From positions 1 through 51,072 of the forward strand of contig JAFQUJ010000008.1 in assembly GCA_017408585.1 (NCBI GenBank): 51,072 bases of DNA, given 5' to 3'. The notes beneath the pieces were generated by a model. That model worked only from the letters and a program-made list of their open reading frames with translations. It was not told the DNA's origin and ran no database searches. Positions 32,724-40,942 of the stretch are shown here, piece by piece (within the stretch, counting starts at the first letter, position 1; each line of letters begins with the position of its first letter). Made by a program: the position numbers and the translations under genes. Source of the DNA: Clostridia bacterium. GTDB lineage: Bacteria; Bacillota; Clostridia; Oscillospirales; CAG-272.

Positions 32724-32752
32724 TTGACATAATCGCATATATGTGATAAAAT
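32724..32752 (+). promoter_or_regulatory. Sigma-A promoter of GH92, with palindrome in the spacer
   Basis: TTGACA (32724-32729), 17-bp spacer, TAAAAT (32747-32752). ATCGCATA/TATGTGAT (32732-32747) is a 16-base palindrome with one mismatched pair between -35 and -10, well placed for a repressor. Confidence 0.8.
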
Positions 32753-32777
32753 CAACTTGTAAAGAGGTGATATTATT

Positions 32778-34976
32778 ATGAACACACAATACATAGATCC
32801 AATGATAGGAACAGTTGGCGACGAGCAAGAAACAAGCCTTCATGGTGGTGGAAAAACGCACCCGGGCGCATGCCTGCCCGGTGGAATGGTACAGTTATCT
32901 CCCGATACAACCACGAGTGGAGATAATGGCACAGGCTATAACTATTGTCAAAGCACCATAGAGGGCTTTAGCTTTAACCACATGAGTGGAATTGGTTGGT
33001 ATGGAGATTTGGGAAATCTTCAAATTATGCCCGTCACTAAAATAGGCGACCTTCGTAGTGGAAGTAATGAAGAAGTCCCGTTTTTGAAGGGAACAAGTGG
33101 CTGGAAATCCCATTTTTCTCACGAAAACGAGATTGCTAAGGCCGGATATTACTCAGTTAAGCTCGACGATTACGATATTATTTGCGAGGCAACAGTTACC
33201 ATGCACACAGGACTTTTGAGATTTACCTATCCTGAGTGCGACACCCCCACGATAATCTTTAACTTTTCAAGAAGAATAGCAGGACACGCTGATTTTGAAA
33301 GTATAAAAATCGTCGATAACAGACACATAGAGGGACATATTCATTGTACACCCAAGGGCGGAGGCTTTGGCAGAGGCGGTGGAAATATTTCATATGAGCT
33401 ATACTTTTCATGTGAGCTATCGCACCCCATCATCAGCGCTCAATTCTTTGAAAACGAGGAATATAAGAGCGAGGGCTTAACTACCTGTGATGGCGAGGAT
33501 TTGGGACTTGTCGCTCGCTTTGAGAAGGGTACGGAGCAAATCACCATAAAATGCGCAATCTCGTACACAGACCTCGACGGAGCAAAGGAAAATTTCAAGC
33601 GCGAATGTGCTAAAATCGACTTTGATACCGCAAGAGAAAACGCAGATGCGACATGGCAACAGGCACTTGATATTATACATATCGAAACAGATAACGAAAC
33701 AGATAAAACACTCTTTTATACATGCCTATACCACACCCTTTTAGATCCTCGCACCCAAATGGACGCAGACGGACGCTTCCGTATGTCAAACGGCGAGATT
33801 AAAAGGGCAGACTATACACATCGCACAATGTTTAGTGGCTGGGATGTGTATCGTAGCGAGTTTCCCTTGCTCACCATCATTCGCCCCGATATCGTAAACG
33901 ACGAGGTAAGCTCACTTTTGAGCATTGCAAGCGAAATGAACACCTCGCTTCCCAGATGGGAGCTGATGGGCATTGACTCAGGCTGTATGGTTGGAGATCC
34001 GGGACTTCTGGTTTTTGCCGATGCGTATGTTAAGGGTATAAGAAATTATGACACTAGGCTCGCATACGAAATCTGCTATGCATCTGCAACATCAAGCACA
34101 ATCCTTAGGGGCAGGCCCTTTAAGAGCCTTCACCCACAAGACGAGCAGTATAAAAACAATGCATTCGTCGTAGGTAGCCTAAGTAATACCCTCGAATTTT
34201 TGCTTGCCGATTTTGCTATGAGTAACCTTGCAAAGGCAATGGGTAATGATATAGATAGCGAGTATTTTAAGAAAAGATATCTTCGCTATAAGGAGAATTT
34301 CAACCACAAAACAGGCTTTATGGGAGCTCGTGATAAAGGTGGAGAATTTATCCCTTCAAATAGTGAATATGACACACAGGGTTGCGTAGAAAGCAATATT
34401 TTCCAACAATCATGGTTTGCTCCATACGATATCGAGGGGCTTAGCGAGCTGTTTGGCAAAGAAAGAGCAATCGCCTTGCTTGAAAGGCTCTTTGATAGCG
34501 CTGATTTTAGCGCTCTTTGGAACGAAAACTATAACCACTCAAACGAGCCATGTCATAACCTAACACACTACTTCACAGTCCTCGGCTTGCCACACAGAAC
34601 TCAATATTGGACACGCAGAGTTCAAAAGGAGGCATATAGAACAGGCGCATTTGGATTTTGCGGAAACGAGGATGTAGGGCAGCTCTCTGCTTGGTATGTG
34701 CTAAGCGCTCTCGGCTTTGCACAAATCATGCCAACAAGCGACAGGCTTTATATAAACACACCACTCTTCAAATCTGCTAGCATAAGGCTCAATCCAACAT
34801 ATCATAAATGTCAAATTAGCGACACATTCTGCGTCGAATGCGACAATGACCCGCTTGATTTTCCTTATATTGATAGGCTCTACCTAAATGGAAACGAGCT
34901 AAATCGACACTATATTACCTATGAGGAGCTAACAAACGGATCAACCCTTAGGCTACTCTTAAAAAGAGAGCCTTAA
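32778..34976 (+). CDS. Alpha-mannosidase, glycoside hydrolase family 92
   Basis: A 732-residue GH92 enzyme, Ca2+-dependent exo-alpha-mannosidases that trim mannose from N-glycans or mannans. The family start YIDPMIGTVG, GGKTHPGACLPGGMVQLSPDT and FSFNHMSGIG lies in the N-terminal beta domain. The (alpha/alpha)6 domain carries MFSGWDVYRSEFPL and the late signature GNEDVGQLSAWYVLSALGF with the catalytic-region acidic residues. There is no signal peptide, unlike many Bacteroides GH92s, so it acts in the cytoplasm on imported glycans. Linkage preference (alpha-1,2 versus others) is not predictable by eye. The next gene follows after 33 bases. Confidence 0.95.
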   Translation: MNTQYIDPMIGTVGDEQETSLHGGGKTHPGACLPGGMVQLSPDTTTSGDNGTGYNYCQSTIEGFSFNHMSGIGWYGDLGNLQIMPVTKIGDLRSGSNEEVPFLKGTSGWKSHFSHENEIAKAGYYSVKLDDYDIICEATVTMHTGLLRFTYPECDTPTIIFNFSRRIAGHADFESIKIVDNRHIEGHIHCTPKGGGFGRGGGNISYELYFSCELSHPIISAQFFENEEYKSEGLTTCDGEDLGLVARFEKGTEQITIKCAISYTDLDGAKENFKRECAKIDFDTARENADATWQQALDIIHIETDNETDKTLFYTCLYHTLLDPRTQMDADGRFRMSNGEIKRADYTHRTMFSGWDVYRSEFPLLTIIRPDIVNDEVSSLLSIASEMNTSLPRWELMGIDSGCMVGDPGLLVFADAYVKGIRNYDTRLAYEICYASATSSTILRGRPFKSLHPQDEQYKNNAFVVGSLSNTLEFLLADFAMSNLAKAMGNDIDSEYFKKRYLRYKENFNHKTGFMGARDKGGEFIPSNSEYDTQGCVESNIFQQSWFAPYDIEGLSELFGKERAIALLERLFDSADFSALWNENYNHSNEPCHNLTHYFTVLGLPHRTQYWTRRVQKEAYRTGAFGFCGNEDVGQLSAWYVLSALGFAQIMPTSDRLYINTPLFKSASIRLNPTYHKCQISDTFCVECDNDPLDFPYIDRLYLNGNELNRHYITYEELTNGSTLRLLLKREP

Positions 34977-35009
34977 GCAAAATAAAAGAGAGAAGCAAAG
35001 GAGAAGGCT

Positions 35010-36332
35010 ATGAGCGCATATAAAAGGCTAAAAAGCCGAGTATATGAAATTATAGGCCCTGCAAGCAAGGGCAATAAGGCGTCTGCCGTTTTTGATATTC
35101 TGCTATGTACGCTAGTTATGCTATCAAGTGCGTCGGTTGTTGTCGAGCTATTTGACATACCGGGCAAGGTGCGTGATACAATCGTTATTTTCGAGTATGT
35201 GACGGTTGGACTTTTTATACTTGAATATTTAGTAAGATTGTGGGTTTGCGAGCTCGCATATCCCGAGTGTAAAAATAAGCTTAGCGCAATGTGGGAATTT
35301 ATCACATCATTTGACTCACTTGTTGATATTTTGTCAATAGTTTCAATTCTTTTCAACCAAATTCCAAAGGAATTCGCAATTTTGCGACTTGTAAAGCTTG
35401 TGAAGCTCGTAAGGCTTGTGAAAATGTCAGATTATATCAAGCTTTCAAGGGGAATTGACGAAAAAATAGAAAAAATCAAGAAAAGAGTAAACGAAATAAT
35501 TGATAAGGGCAAGGCAGGCGATATCGTTTCCAAAATATACGATATTGTATCTGTTGTCTTGATTTTGTTGTCTGTTTCCTTTATACTTGTTGAAACCTTT
35601 CCAATCTCCCCAACCGCACACAAGGCGTTATTTGTTTTTGAAGCGGTAATTGCAGTTATTTTCGCTATCGAATATGTGCTTAGAGTATGGACAGCACCTC
35701 TTGATTTTCCCGAAATGAGAGCAGATAAGGCGAGAATGAAATACATATTTTCATTTATGTCGCTTGTCGATTTGCTATCAATCGTTCCCGTGTTTGTCGC
35801 AGGACTTTCAACTGCGACGGGAATACTAAAAATATTCAAGCTCTGTAAGATAATTCGTCTTTTGAAGGCAAGCAGATATTTGAGCAGTATAGCCAACTTT
35901 GGCAAGGCAATACAAAGGAAAAAACGCCAAATTTTAATGTCACTTATCGCAATTTGCGCTATGATAGCCATTTGCTCAGTGCTTATGTATTCCTTTGAGA
36001 GCAAGGCACAGCCCGAGGTCTTTTCAAATGGCTTTAGTGGCATTTATTATTGCTTTCAGCTAATAGTGTCAGAGCAATCTGGAATAGAGGCACAAACACT
36101 TGCAGGACAGGTGCTTTCAACCATAATGCTTTTACTTGGTGGCTGTATGCTTGGCGTCCCCGTAGCTATTATCGCAACAGGCTTCGAGGATATGATAAAG
36201 GAGCAGTCAGGCGCAGAGGATGAGGGCAAAATATACGAGATATTAAAGGCGTATGACTCTCTTCCTGATAACGAAAAGAAAAGGGTTTTAGCTATAATAT
36301 CCGAGGATAAGTCGGATTTAGCAGACGATTAG
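35010..36332 (+). CDS. Putative voltage-gated cation channel with two voltage-sensor domains and an atypical filter
   Basis: A 440-residue membrane protein with about ten helices. Residues 28-145 form one S1-S4 module with S4 charges R126, K129, K132, R135, K138. Residues 148-168 are a charged coiled-coil-like linker. Residues 175-292 form a second S1-S4 module with K274, K277, K280, R283, K286. A single pore follows: S5 about 309-330, P loop 340-363, S6 366-395, then a soluble tail. The P loop reads FQLIVSEQSGIEAQT where K+ channels have TVGYGD, so K+ selectivity is doubtful. Two sensors per single pore is not the usual 6-TM plan. It lies 33 bases after GH92 and is probably co-transcribed. 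Family: ion_trans superfamily; ion unknown. Confidence 0.8.
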   Translation: MSAYKRLKSRVYEIIGPASKGNKASAVFDILLCTLVMLSSASVVVELFDIPGKVRDTIVIFEYVTVGLFILEYLVRLWVCELAYPECKNKLSAMWEFITSFDSLVDILSIVSILFNQIPKEFAILRLVKLVKLVRLVKMSDYIKLSRGIDEKIEKIKKRVNEIIDKGKAGDIVSKIYDIVSVVLILLSVSFILVETFPISPTAHKALFVFEAVIAVIFAIEYVLRVWTAPLDFPEMRADKARMKYIFSFMSLVDLLSIVPVFVAGLSTATGILKIFKLCKIIRLLKASRYLSSIANFGKAIQRKKRQILMSLIAICAMIAICSVLMYSFESKAQPEVFSNGFSGIYYCFQLIVSEQSGIEAQTLAGQVLSTIMLLLGGCMLGVPVAIIATGFEDMIKEQSGAEDEGKIYEILKAYDSLPDNEKKRVLAIISEDKSDLADD

Positions 36333-36359
36333 CCTTGCTTAAAGTAAAGACAAATATTA

Positions 36360-36386
36360 TAGGCGCTCATACGAGCGCCTTTTTGT
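36360..36386 (+). terminator. Terminator after the ion channel gene
   Basis: AGGCGCTC/GAGCGCCT stem with ATAC loop, followed by TTTTTGT. Confidence 0.85.
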
Positions 36387-36464
36387 ATTAAACCCCTTGA
36401 TTTTTCCTTTATAATATGTTAAAGTATATAATAGTGAAGAATGCGTAAATATTAAGGAGAAAAA

Positions 36465-37844
36465 ATGACACGCTTTAAATGTATAAAATGCTCCGCCTCG
36501 TTTGAGGATGAGATAACAGGCATACTTTATTGCCCCTATTGTGGCGAGGTTCAGCCTCTGCCACCCGATATCACCGAGGAGCAAAAGGAGCTAATCTACA
36601 ATGAGGCAGTTCTGGTTGCAGATCGCGCAAGAAATGTTGAAAATCTCTCTGAGGTCGTTTCAATATTTGAACAGCTCGGTAGCTATAAGGACTCAATTCA
36701 TCAAATTGACAGATGCAAAAGAAAGCTCACGGAGCTTAAAAATAACGCCATCTACGAAAAGGCTCTTGCTTGCATGGAAAAGGAGAGTATTCGTGGCTAC
36801 AAGCAGGCAATAGAGCTGTTTGAGCAAATTCCCGATTGGCGCAACTCGTCCTTTAAAATTGACGAGGCTAAGGTAAAGCTTGACGCCTTGCTCGAAAGGC
36901 TTGAAAAGCGCAAACAGCTTGCTATGAAAATCACAATGATAGTAAGTGCATGCCTTATCGCGCTCGCAATTTTGCTATATGTGTTCTTAGAGTTCATTCT
37001 CCCCGCAATTCGTTATGCGGGCGCAAAGGGAGATCTCGAGGATAAGGAATACGAAAAGGCGTACGCAACCCTCGAGGATTTAGGTGACTATAAGGATTCG
37101 GCTACATTAATTAAGCAAAGTAAATATGAAAGAGGACTTGAATACCTTAACGCAGGCGACGCTCTAAACGCTTGTAAAATGTTTGGAGGTGCAAAGGGCT
37201 ACAATGATGCAGAGCAAAGACAGCTCGCAATTTGTAAAACTCTAAGCATAAAGGAGCAAATTGAGCTCCTAGAGGAGGGCAATACCGTTCTCTTTGGTAA
37301 ATATGAGCAGGATCTTACAGTAGATGGCAAGGAAACTCTTGATTGGGTAATCGTTCAAAAGGATCAAAACAAGGCACTTATTGTTTCTAAAAAGGCAATC
37401 GAGGCAACCCCGTATGGCGTTTCCGGTACAAAGTGGAGCAACTCAGCGCTTAGAAATTGGCTCAATTCCAATTTCATTGATGAAAACTTTACAACAACAG
37501 AAAAAAGATTTTTGCTAAATCAAATTACAACAACAATTTATAAGGACGCCGAGGGTAACGAAACCGTAAATATCTCTGATGATCGCGCAATTATCCTTAG
37601 CGAAAACGAGCTGAACAGATTTTTCTCAAGCGAGGAGGAAAGATGTGCGCTTGGCACAGATTACCTAAAATCAAAGGGCGTGTATGTAAATCAGGATAAT
37701 GGAATGACACATTACTGGCTACGCTCAGCTACCACAAACGGCAACATAAAGTATGTAAACGGAAGTGGTGGAATAAATCAAGATGGCAAGAGTCCAATGC
37801 AAATCACCTCTGTTCGTCCTGCTGTATGGATTGATCTTGACTAA
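36465..37844 (+). CDS. Zinc-ribbon membrane protein with DUF6273-like C-terminal domain
   Basis: A 459-residue protein. A zinc ribbon sits at the N-terminus (C6-xx-C9 ... C23-xx-C26). Residues 40-140 are helical with two YKDS/WRNS-type repeat units, also seen after the membrane segment (GDYKDSATLI, GYNDAEQR). A single membrane helix lies at about 152-178. The last 180 residues match the DUF6273 type: FGKYEQDLTVDGKETLDWVIVQKDQNKALIVSKKAI, WSNSALRNWLNSNFI, YWLRSATTNG, SVRPAVWIDLD. This C-terminal domain is common in gut Clostridia and has no firmly assigned role. Topology suggests an internal ribbon and helical repeats and an external DUF6273 domain (inference). Confidence 0.8.
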   Translation: MTRFKCIKCSASFEDEITGILYCPYCGEVQPLPPDITEEQKELIYNEAVLVADRARNVENLSEVVSIFEQLGSYKDSIHQIDRCKRKLTELKNNAIYEKALACMEKESIRGYKQAIELFEQIPDWRNSSFKIDEAKVKLDALLERLEKRKQLAMKITMIVSACLIALAILLYVFLEFILPAIRYAGAKGDLEDKEYEKAYATLEDLGDYKDSATLIKQSKYERGLEYLNAGDALNACKMFGGAKGYNDAEQRQLAICKTLSIKEQIELLEEGNTVLFGKYEQDLTVDGKETLDWVIVQKDQNKALIVSKKAIEATPYGVSGTKWSNSALRNWLNSNFIDENFTTTEKRFLLNQITTTIYKDAEGNETVNISDDRAIILSENELNRFFSSEEERCALGTDYLKSKGVYVNQDNGMTHYWLRSATTNGNIKYVNGSGGINQDGKSPMQITSVRPAVWIDLD

Positions 37845-37845
37845 T

Positions 37846-37878
37846 TAAAAAAGGCTGAGCTATGCTCGGCCTTTAAAG
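37846..37878 (+). terminator. Terminator-like hairpin before GH3
   Basis: AAAGGCTGAGC/GCTCGGCCTTT stem with one T-G wobble; the T tail is short, so readthrough into GH3 is possible. No separate promoter was seen for GH3. Confidence 0.55.
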
Positions 37879-37907
37879 CTAATAAATTATTAAAAGAGGA
37901 ATAAAAA

Positions 37908-40055
37908 ATGGATGTAAAAGCACTTTTAAATCAAATGACCTTAGAGCAAAAGGTGGCTCACCTATCACAGTTTATTGCAAGATGCATAGTTCATGACGAG
38001 GGCGGAGATATCACAGGACCCTCAAGAAACCTCTCGCTCACCGACGAGGAGCTCGCATCATGTGGCTCTGTACTCAATGTAGCAGGAGCGGAGCACTCGA
38101 TTGCAACACAAAAAAGACATCTTGAAATGGACCCCAATAAAATACCACTCTTGATAATGCACGATGTAATTCATGGCTGGCGTACCCTTTATCCAATTCA
38201 GCTGGGACTTGGTGCTACATGGGATACCGACATTGTTGAAAGATGCTCTCGAATGTCAGCAAGAGAGGCGTCAGCGGGTGGCGTTCATGTTACCTTCGCT
38301 CCAATGGTTGACCTGGTAAGAGATGCTCGTTGGGGAAGAAATATGGAAAGCTGTGGCGAGGACCCATATCTTTGCGCTAGAATGTCAGAGGCACAGGTAA
38401 AGGGCTTCCAAGGCGACCTTGGCGATAAAACTAGCGTTTGCGCGTGCGTTAAGCACTTTGCAGCCTATGGCGCAGCCGAGGGCGGACGCGATTATAATAG
38501 CGTAGATATGAGTGAGCATACACTAAGAGAATATTACCTTCCGGCATACAAGGCAGCAGTAGATGCAGGAGTTGGAATGGTAATGGCGTCCTTTAATACA
38601 ATAAATGGCGTTCCATCAATTGCGAATAAGTGGCTACTTGACGACATACTAAGAGGAGAATGGGGCTTTAACGGACCAATAATCTCAGATTATAGCGCGT
38701 TTAGAGAGCTCAAAAATCATGGCTTTAGCACAGGCAATAAGGAAAGCGCAAGATTGGCAATTGAAGCAACAGCCGATATCGAAATGATGTCAAATTGCTA
38801 TGTAAAGAATCTATGTGAGCTAGTTGCCGAGGGCGTGGTTAAAGAAAGCCAAATTGATGAATGCGTGCTTCGTATTCTTGAGCTTAAAAATAAGCTTGGA
38901 CTATTTGAAAATCCATATCGTAACGCAGACCCGGAGCTTGAAAAGGCACTCGCACTCTGTGAGGAGCATAGAGCAATCGTAAGAGAGGCAGCAGAGAAGA
39001 GCGCAGTATTGCTCAAAAATGATGGCGTATTGCCACTTAGCGCTGACTTAACCAAAATCGCTATAATAGGACCATATGCAAATATGGGTATGATCGGTGC
39101 TTGGGCTTGCCACGGAATAGCTGATGAGGCTGTGACAGTTTATGAGGGCGTAAGGGCTCTAAATCCAAATGCAACAATCACATTAGCAGAAGGCTTTAAG
39201 GGCGATCTAAACGAAGAGCCCGATTACAAGATGATAAAAGAGGCTGTAAAGGTAGCAAAGAAGGCGCAAGCGGTTATTCTTTGCATAGGCGAGCTCTCTG
39301 AGCAAAGCGGAGAAGCACGCTCAAGAGCTGATATTAATATGTCAAAGGCGCAAATTGAGCTAGTAAAAGAGGTATGCAAGGCAAACAAGAACACAGTATG
39401 CGTTGTATTTAACGGAAGACCTATTATTTTAACCGATATTATAGACACAGTCCCCGCCATTTTCACTGCATGGCAACCTGGAACGGAGGGCGGAAACGCT
39501 ATTGCAAATCTTATCTTTGGTAAGGCTAATTTCGAGGGTAAGCTCCCAATGACATTCCCACGCCATCAAGGACAAGTCCCACTTTACTATAACTATCTCA
39601 ATACAGGCAGACCTGTGGTTGGTGCTAAGGATCGCTTTTATAGTGGCTATATCGATGAAACAAACGACCCGCTATTCCCATTTGGCTATGGCTTGTCATA
39701 TTCAAGCTTTGAAATCGGTAAGCCGGAGTTTAGCGCAAATGAAATGACAAGAGAGGATAGCGTTACAGTATCCATAAAGGTTAAAAACACCTCTGATGTG
39801 GCTGGAAAGGCTACACTTCAGCTCTATATTCGTGACCTCTATGCATCACTTACAAGACCCGTCAAGGAGCTAAAAGCCTTCAAAAAGCTATCTCTTGATG
39901 CAGGCGAGGAGCAAACCGTTTCCTTTGAAATCACAGAGGAAATGCTTAAATTCCATACCGCAAGTGGAAAATATGAGGCAGAGAATGGCGAGTTCCGTAT
40001 ATTCGTATCTGATTGTAGTAACACAGAAGAGTATGCAACACTAATACTTAAATAA
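37908..40055 (+). CDS. Beta-glucosidase, glycoside hydrolase family 3
   Basis: A 715-residue GH3 enzyme without a signal peptide. The N-terminal TIM barrel holds KHFAAYGAAEGGRDYN (182-196) and the nucleophile D261 in GPIISDYSA. The alpha/beta sandwich domain spans about 330-560. A fibronectin type III-like domain closes the protein (about 620-715, VKNTSDVAGKATLQLYIRD and KAFKKLSLDAGEEQTVSFEI). Likely substrates are short beta-glucosides or related oligosaccharides imported into the cell; beta-xylosidase activity is an alternative. Followed by a terminator. Confidence 0.94.
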   Translation: MDVKALLNQMTLEQKVAHLSQFIARCIVHDEGGDITGPSRNLSLTDEELASCGSVLNVAGAEHSIATQKRHLEMDPNKIPLLIMHDVIHGWRTLYPIQLGLGATWDTDIVERCSRMSAREASAGGVHVTFAPMVDLVRDARWGRNMESCGEDPYLCARMSEAQVKGFQGDLGDKTSVCACVKHFAAYGAAEGGRDYNSVDMSEHTLREYYLPAYKAAVDAGVGMVMASFNTINGVPSIANKWLLDDILRGEWGFNGPIISDYSAFRELKNHGFSTGNKESARLAIEATADIEMMSNCYVKNLCELVAEGVVKESQIDECVLRILELKNKLGLFENPYRNADPELEKALALCEEHRAIVREAAEKSAVLLKNDGVLPLSADLTKIAIIGPYANMGMIGAWACHGIADEAVTVYEGVRALNPNATITLAEGFKGDLNEEPDYKMIKEAVKVAKKAQAVILCIGELSEQSGEARSRADINMSKAQIELVKEVCKANKNTVCVVFNGRPIILTDIIDTVPAIFTAWQPGTEGGNAIANLIFGKANFEGKLPMTFPRHQGQVPLYYNYLNTGRPVVGAKDRFYSGYIDETNDPLFPFGYGLSYSSFEIGKPEFSANEMTREDSVTVSIKVKNTSDVAGKATLQLYIRDLYASLTRPVKELKAFKKLSLDAGEEQTVSFEITEEMLKFHTASGKYEAENGEFRIFVSDCSNTEEYATLILK

Positions 40056-40056
40056 A

Positions 40057-40090
40057 ACAAAAGCCTCGACACCTGTCGAGGCTTTTTGCT
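40057..40090. terminator. Bidirectional terminator between GH3 and nfo
   Basis: AAAAGCCTCGACA/TGTCGAGGCTTTT stem with CC loop. A/T flanks on both sides serve the two convergent genes. Confidence 0.85.
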
Positions 40091-40930
40091 TTATAAATCC
40101 TTAACCATATCCTGAATTAAAGCAATTTCTCTTGCATATCCGTCAAGCTCATTTGGAGTTTCAAGACAAATAGGTAGAGAAGCAATAATAGGATTTGTAA
40201 CAATACGCCTAATTCCCTCAAGTTCAAGAGTTCCGAGACCGATTTTCTCGTGTCTGTCCTTTTTTGCACCGAGTGGGTTTTTACTGTCGTTTAGGTGAAT
40301 TGCCTTTAAATAATCAATGCCAATAATCTTGTCAAATTCGTCAAGCACCGCCTCGGGATTTGTCGCGATAGAATAGCCTGCGTCACTTACATGACATGTG
40401 TCAAGGCAAACACCAAGGTGCGAGGTGTCCTCGACAAGATCAATTATGCGCTTTATCTCCTCAAAGCTCTTTCCAATCTCTGTGCCCTTTCCCGCCATCG
40501 TTTCAATTAAAACGGTGGTTTTTTTTGCGTGCTTTAAAATTGTGTTGAGCGTGTCAGCGGTTTTTTCAATTCCAACATCAACACCCTGTGAAACATGATT
40601 TCCCGGATGGAAATTGTAAAGCGCTCCCGGAAGCCTTTCAAGAAGAGCAACCTCCTTCGCCATCGTTTCCTTAGTGTAATCACGAATGCCCTCATCGCTC
40701 GCACAGGGATTAAAGGTATATGGAGCGTGAGCTATAATAGGGGCAAAATCGTTTTCAACGAGAAGCCTTGCAAGCGCATCGACATCTTCAATTGATGGCT
40801 CTTTATGAGATGAGCCTCTTGGATTTCTTGTGAAAAATTGAAAGGTTTTCGCTCCAATAGATAGAGCAACCTTGCCCATGTTTTCCCAACCATCTGAAAC
40901 AGAGAGGTGACAGCCGAGCTTTAATTCCAT
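40091..40930 (-). CDS. nfo: Endonuclease IV (AP endonuclease)
   Basis: A 279-residue zinc enzyme that nicks DNA at abasic sites in base-excision repair. The TIM barrel motifs are visible: GCHLSVSDGW at the start, NFHPGNHVSQG, the metal-binding VLIETMAGKGTEIG, LGVCLDTCHVSDAGYS, HLNDSKNPLGAKKDRHEKIGLG and the closing ICLETPNE. Length is normal. It is the last gene of the rimM-trmD...obgE unit, 12 bases after obgE, with a GGCGGTG site. Confidence 0.97.
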   Translation of the reverse strand: MELKLGCHLSVSDGWENMGKVALSIGAKTFQFFTRNPRGSSHKEPSIEDVDALARLLVENDFAPIIAHAPYTFNPCASDEGIRDYTKETMAKEVALLERLPGALYNFHPGNHVSQGVDVGIEKTADTLNTILKHAKKTTVLIETMAGKGTEIGKSFEEIKRIIDLVEDTSHLGVCLDTCHVSDAGYSIATNPEAVLDEFDKIIGIDYLKAIHLNDSKNPLGAKKDRHEKIGLGTLELEGIRRIVTNPIIASLPICLETPNELDGYAREIALIQDMVKDL

Positions 40931-40942
40931 AATAACACCGCC

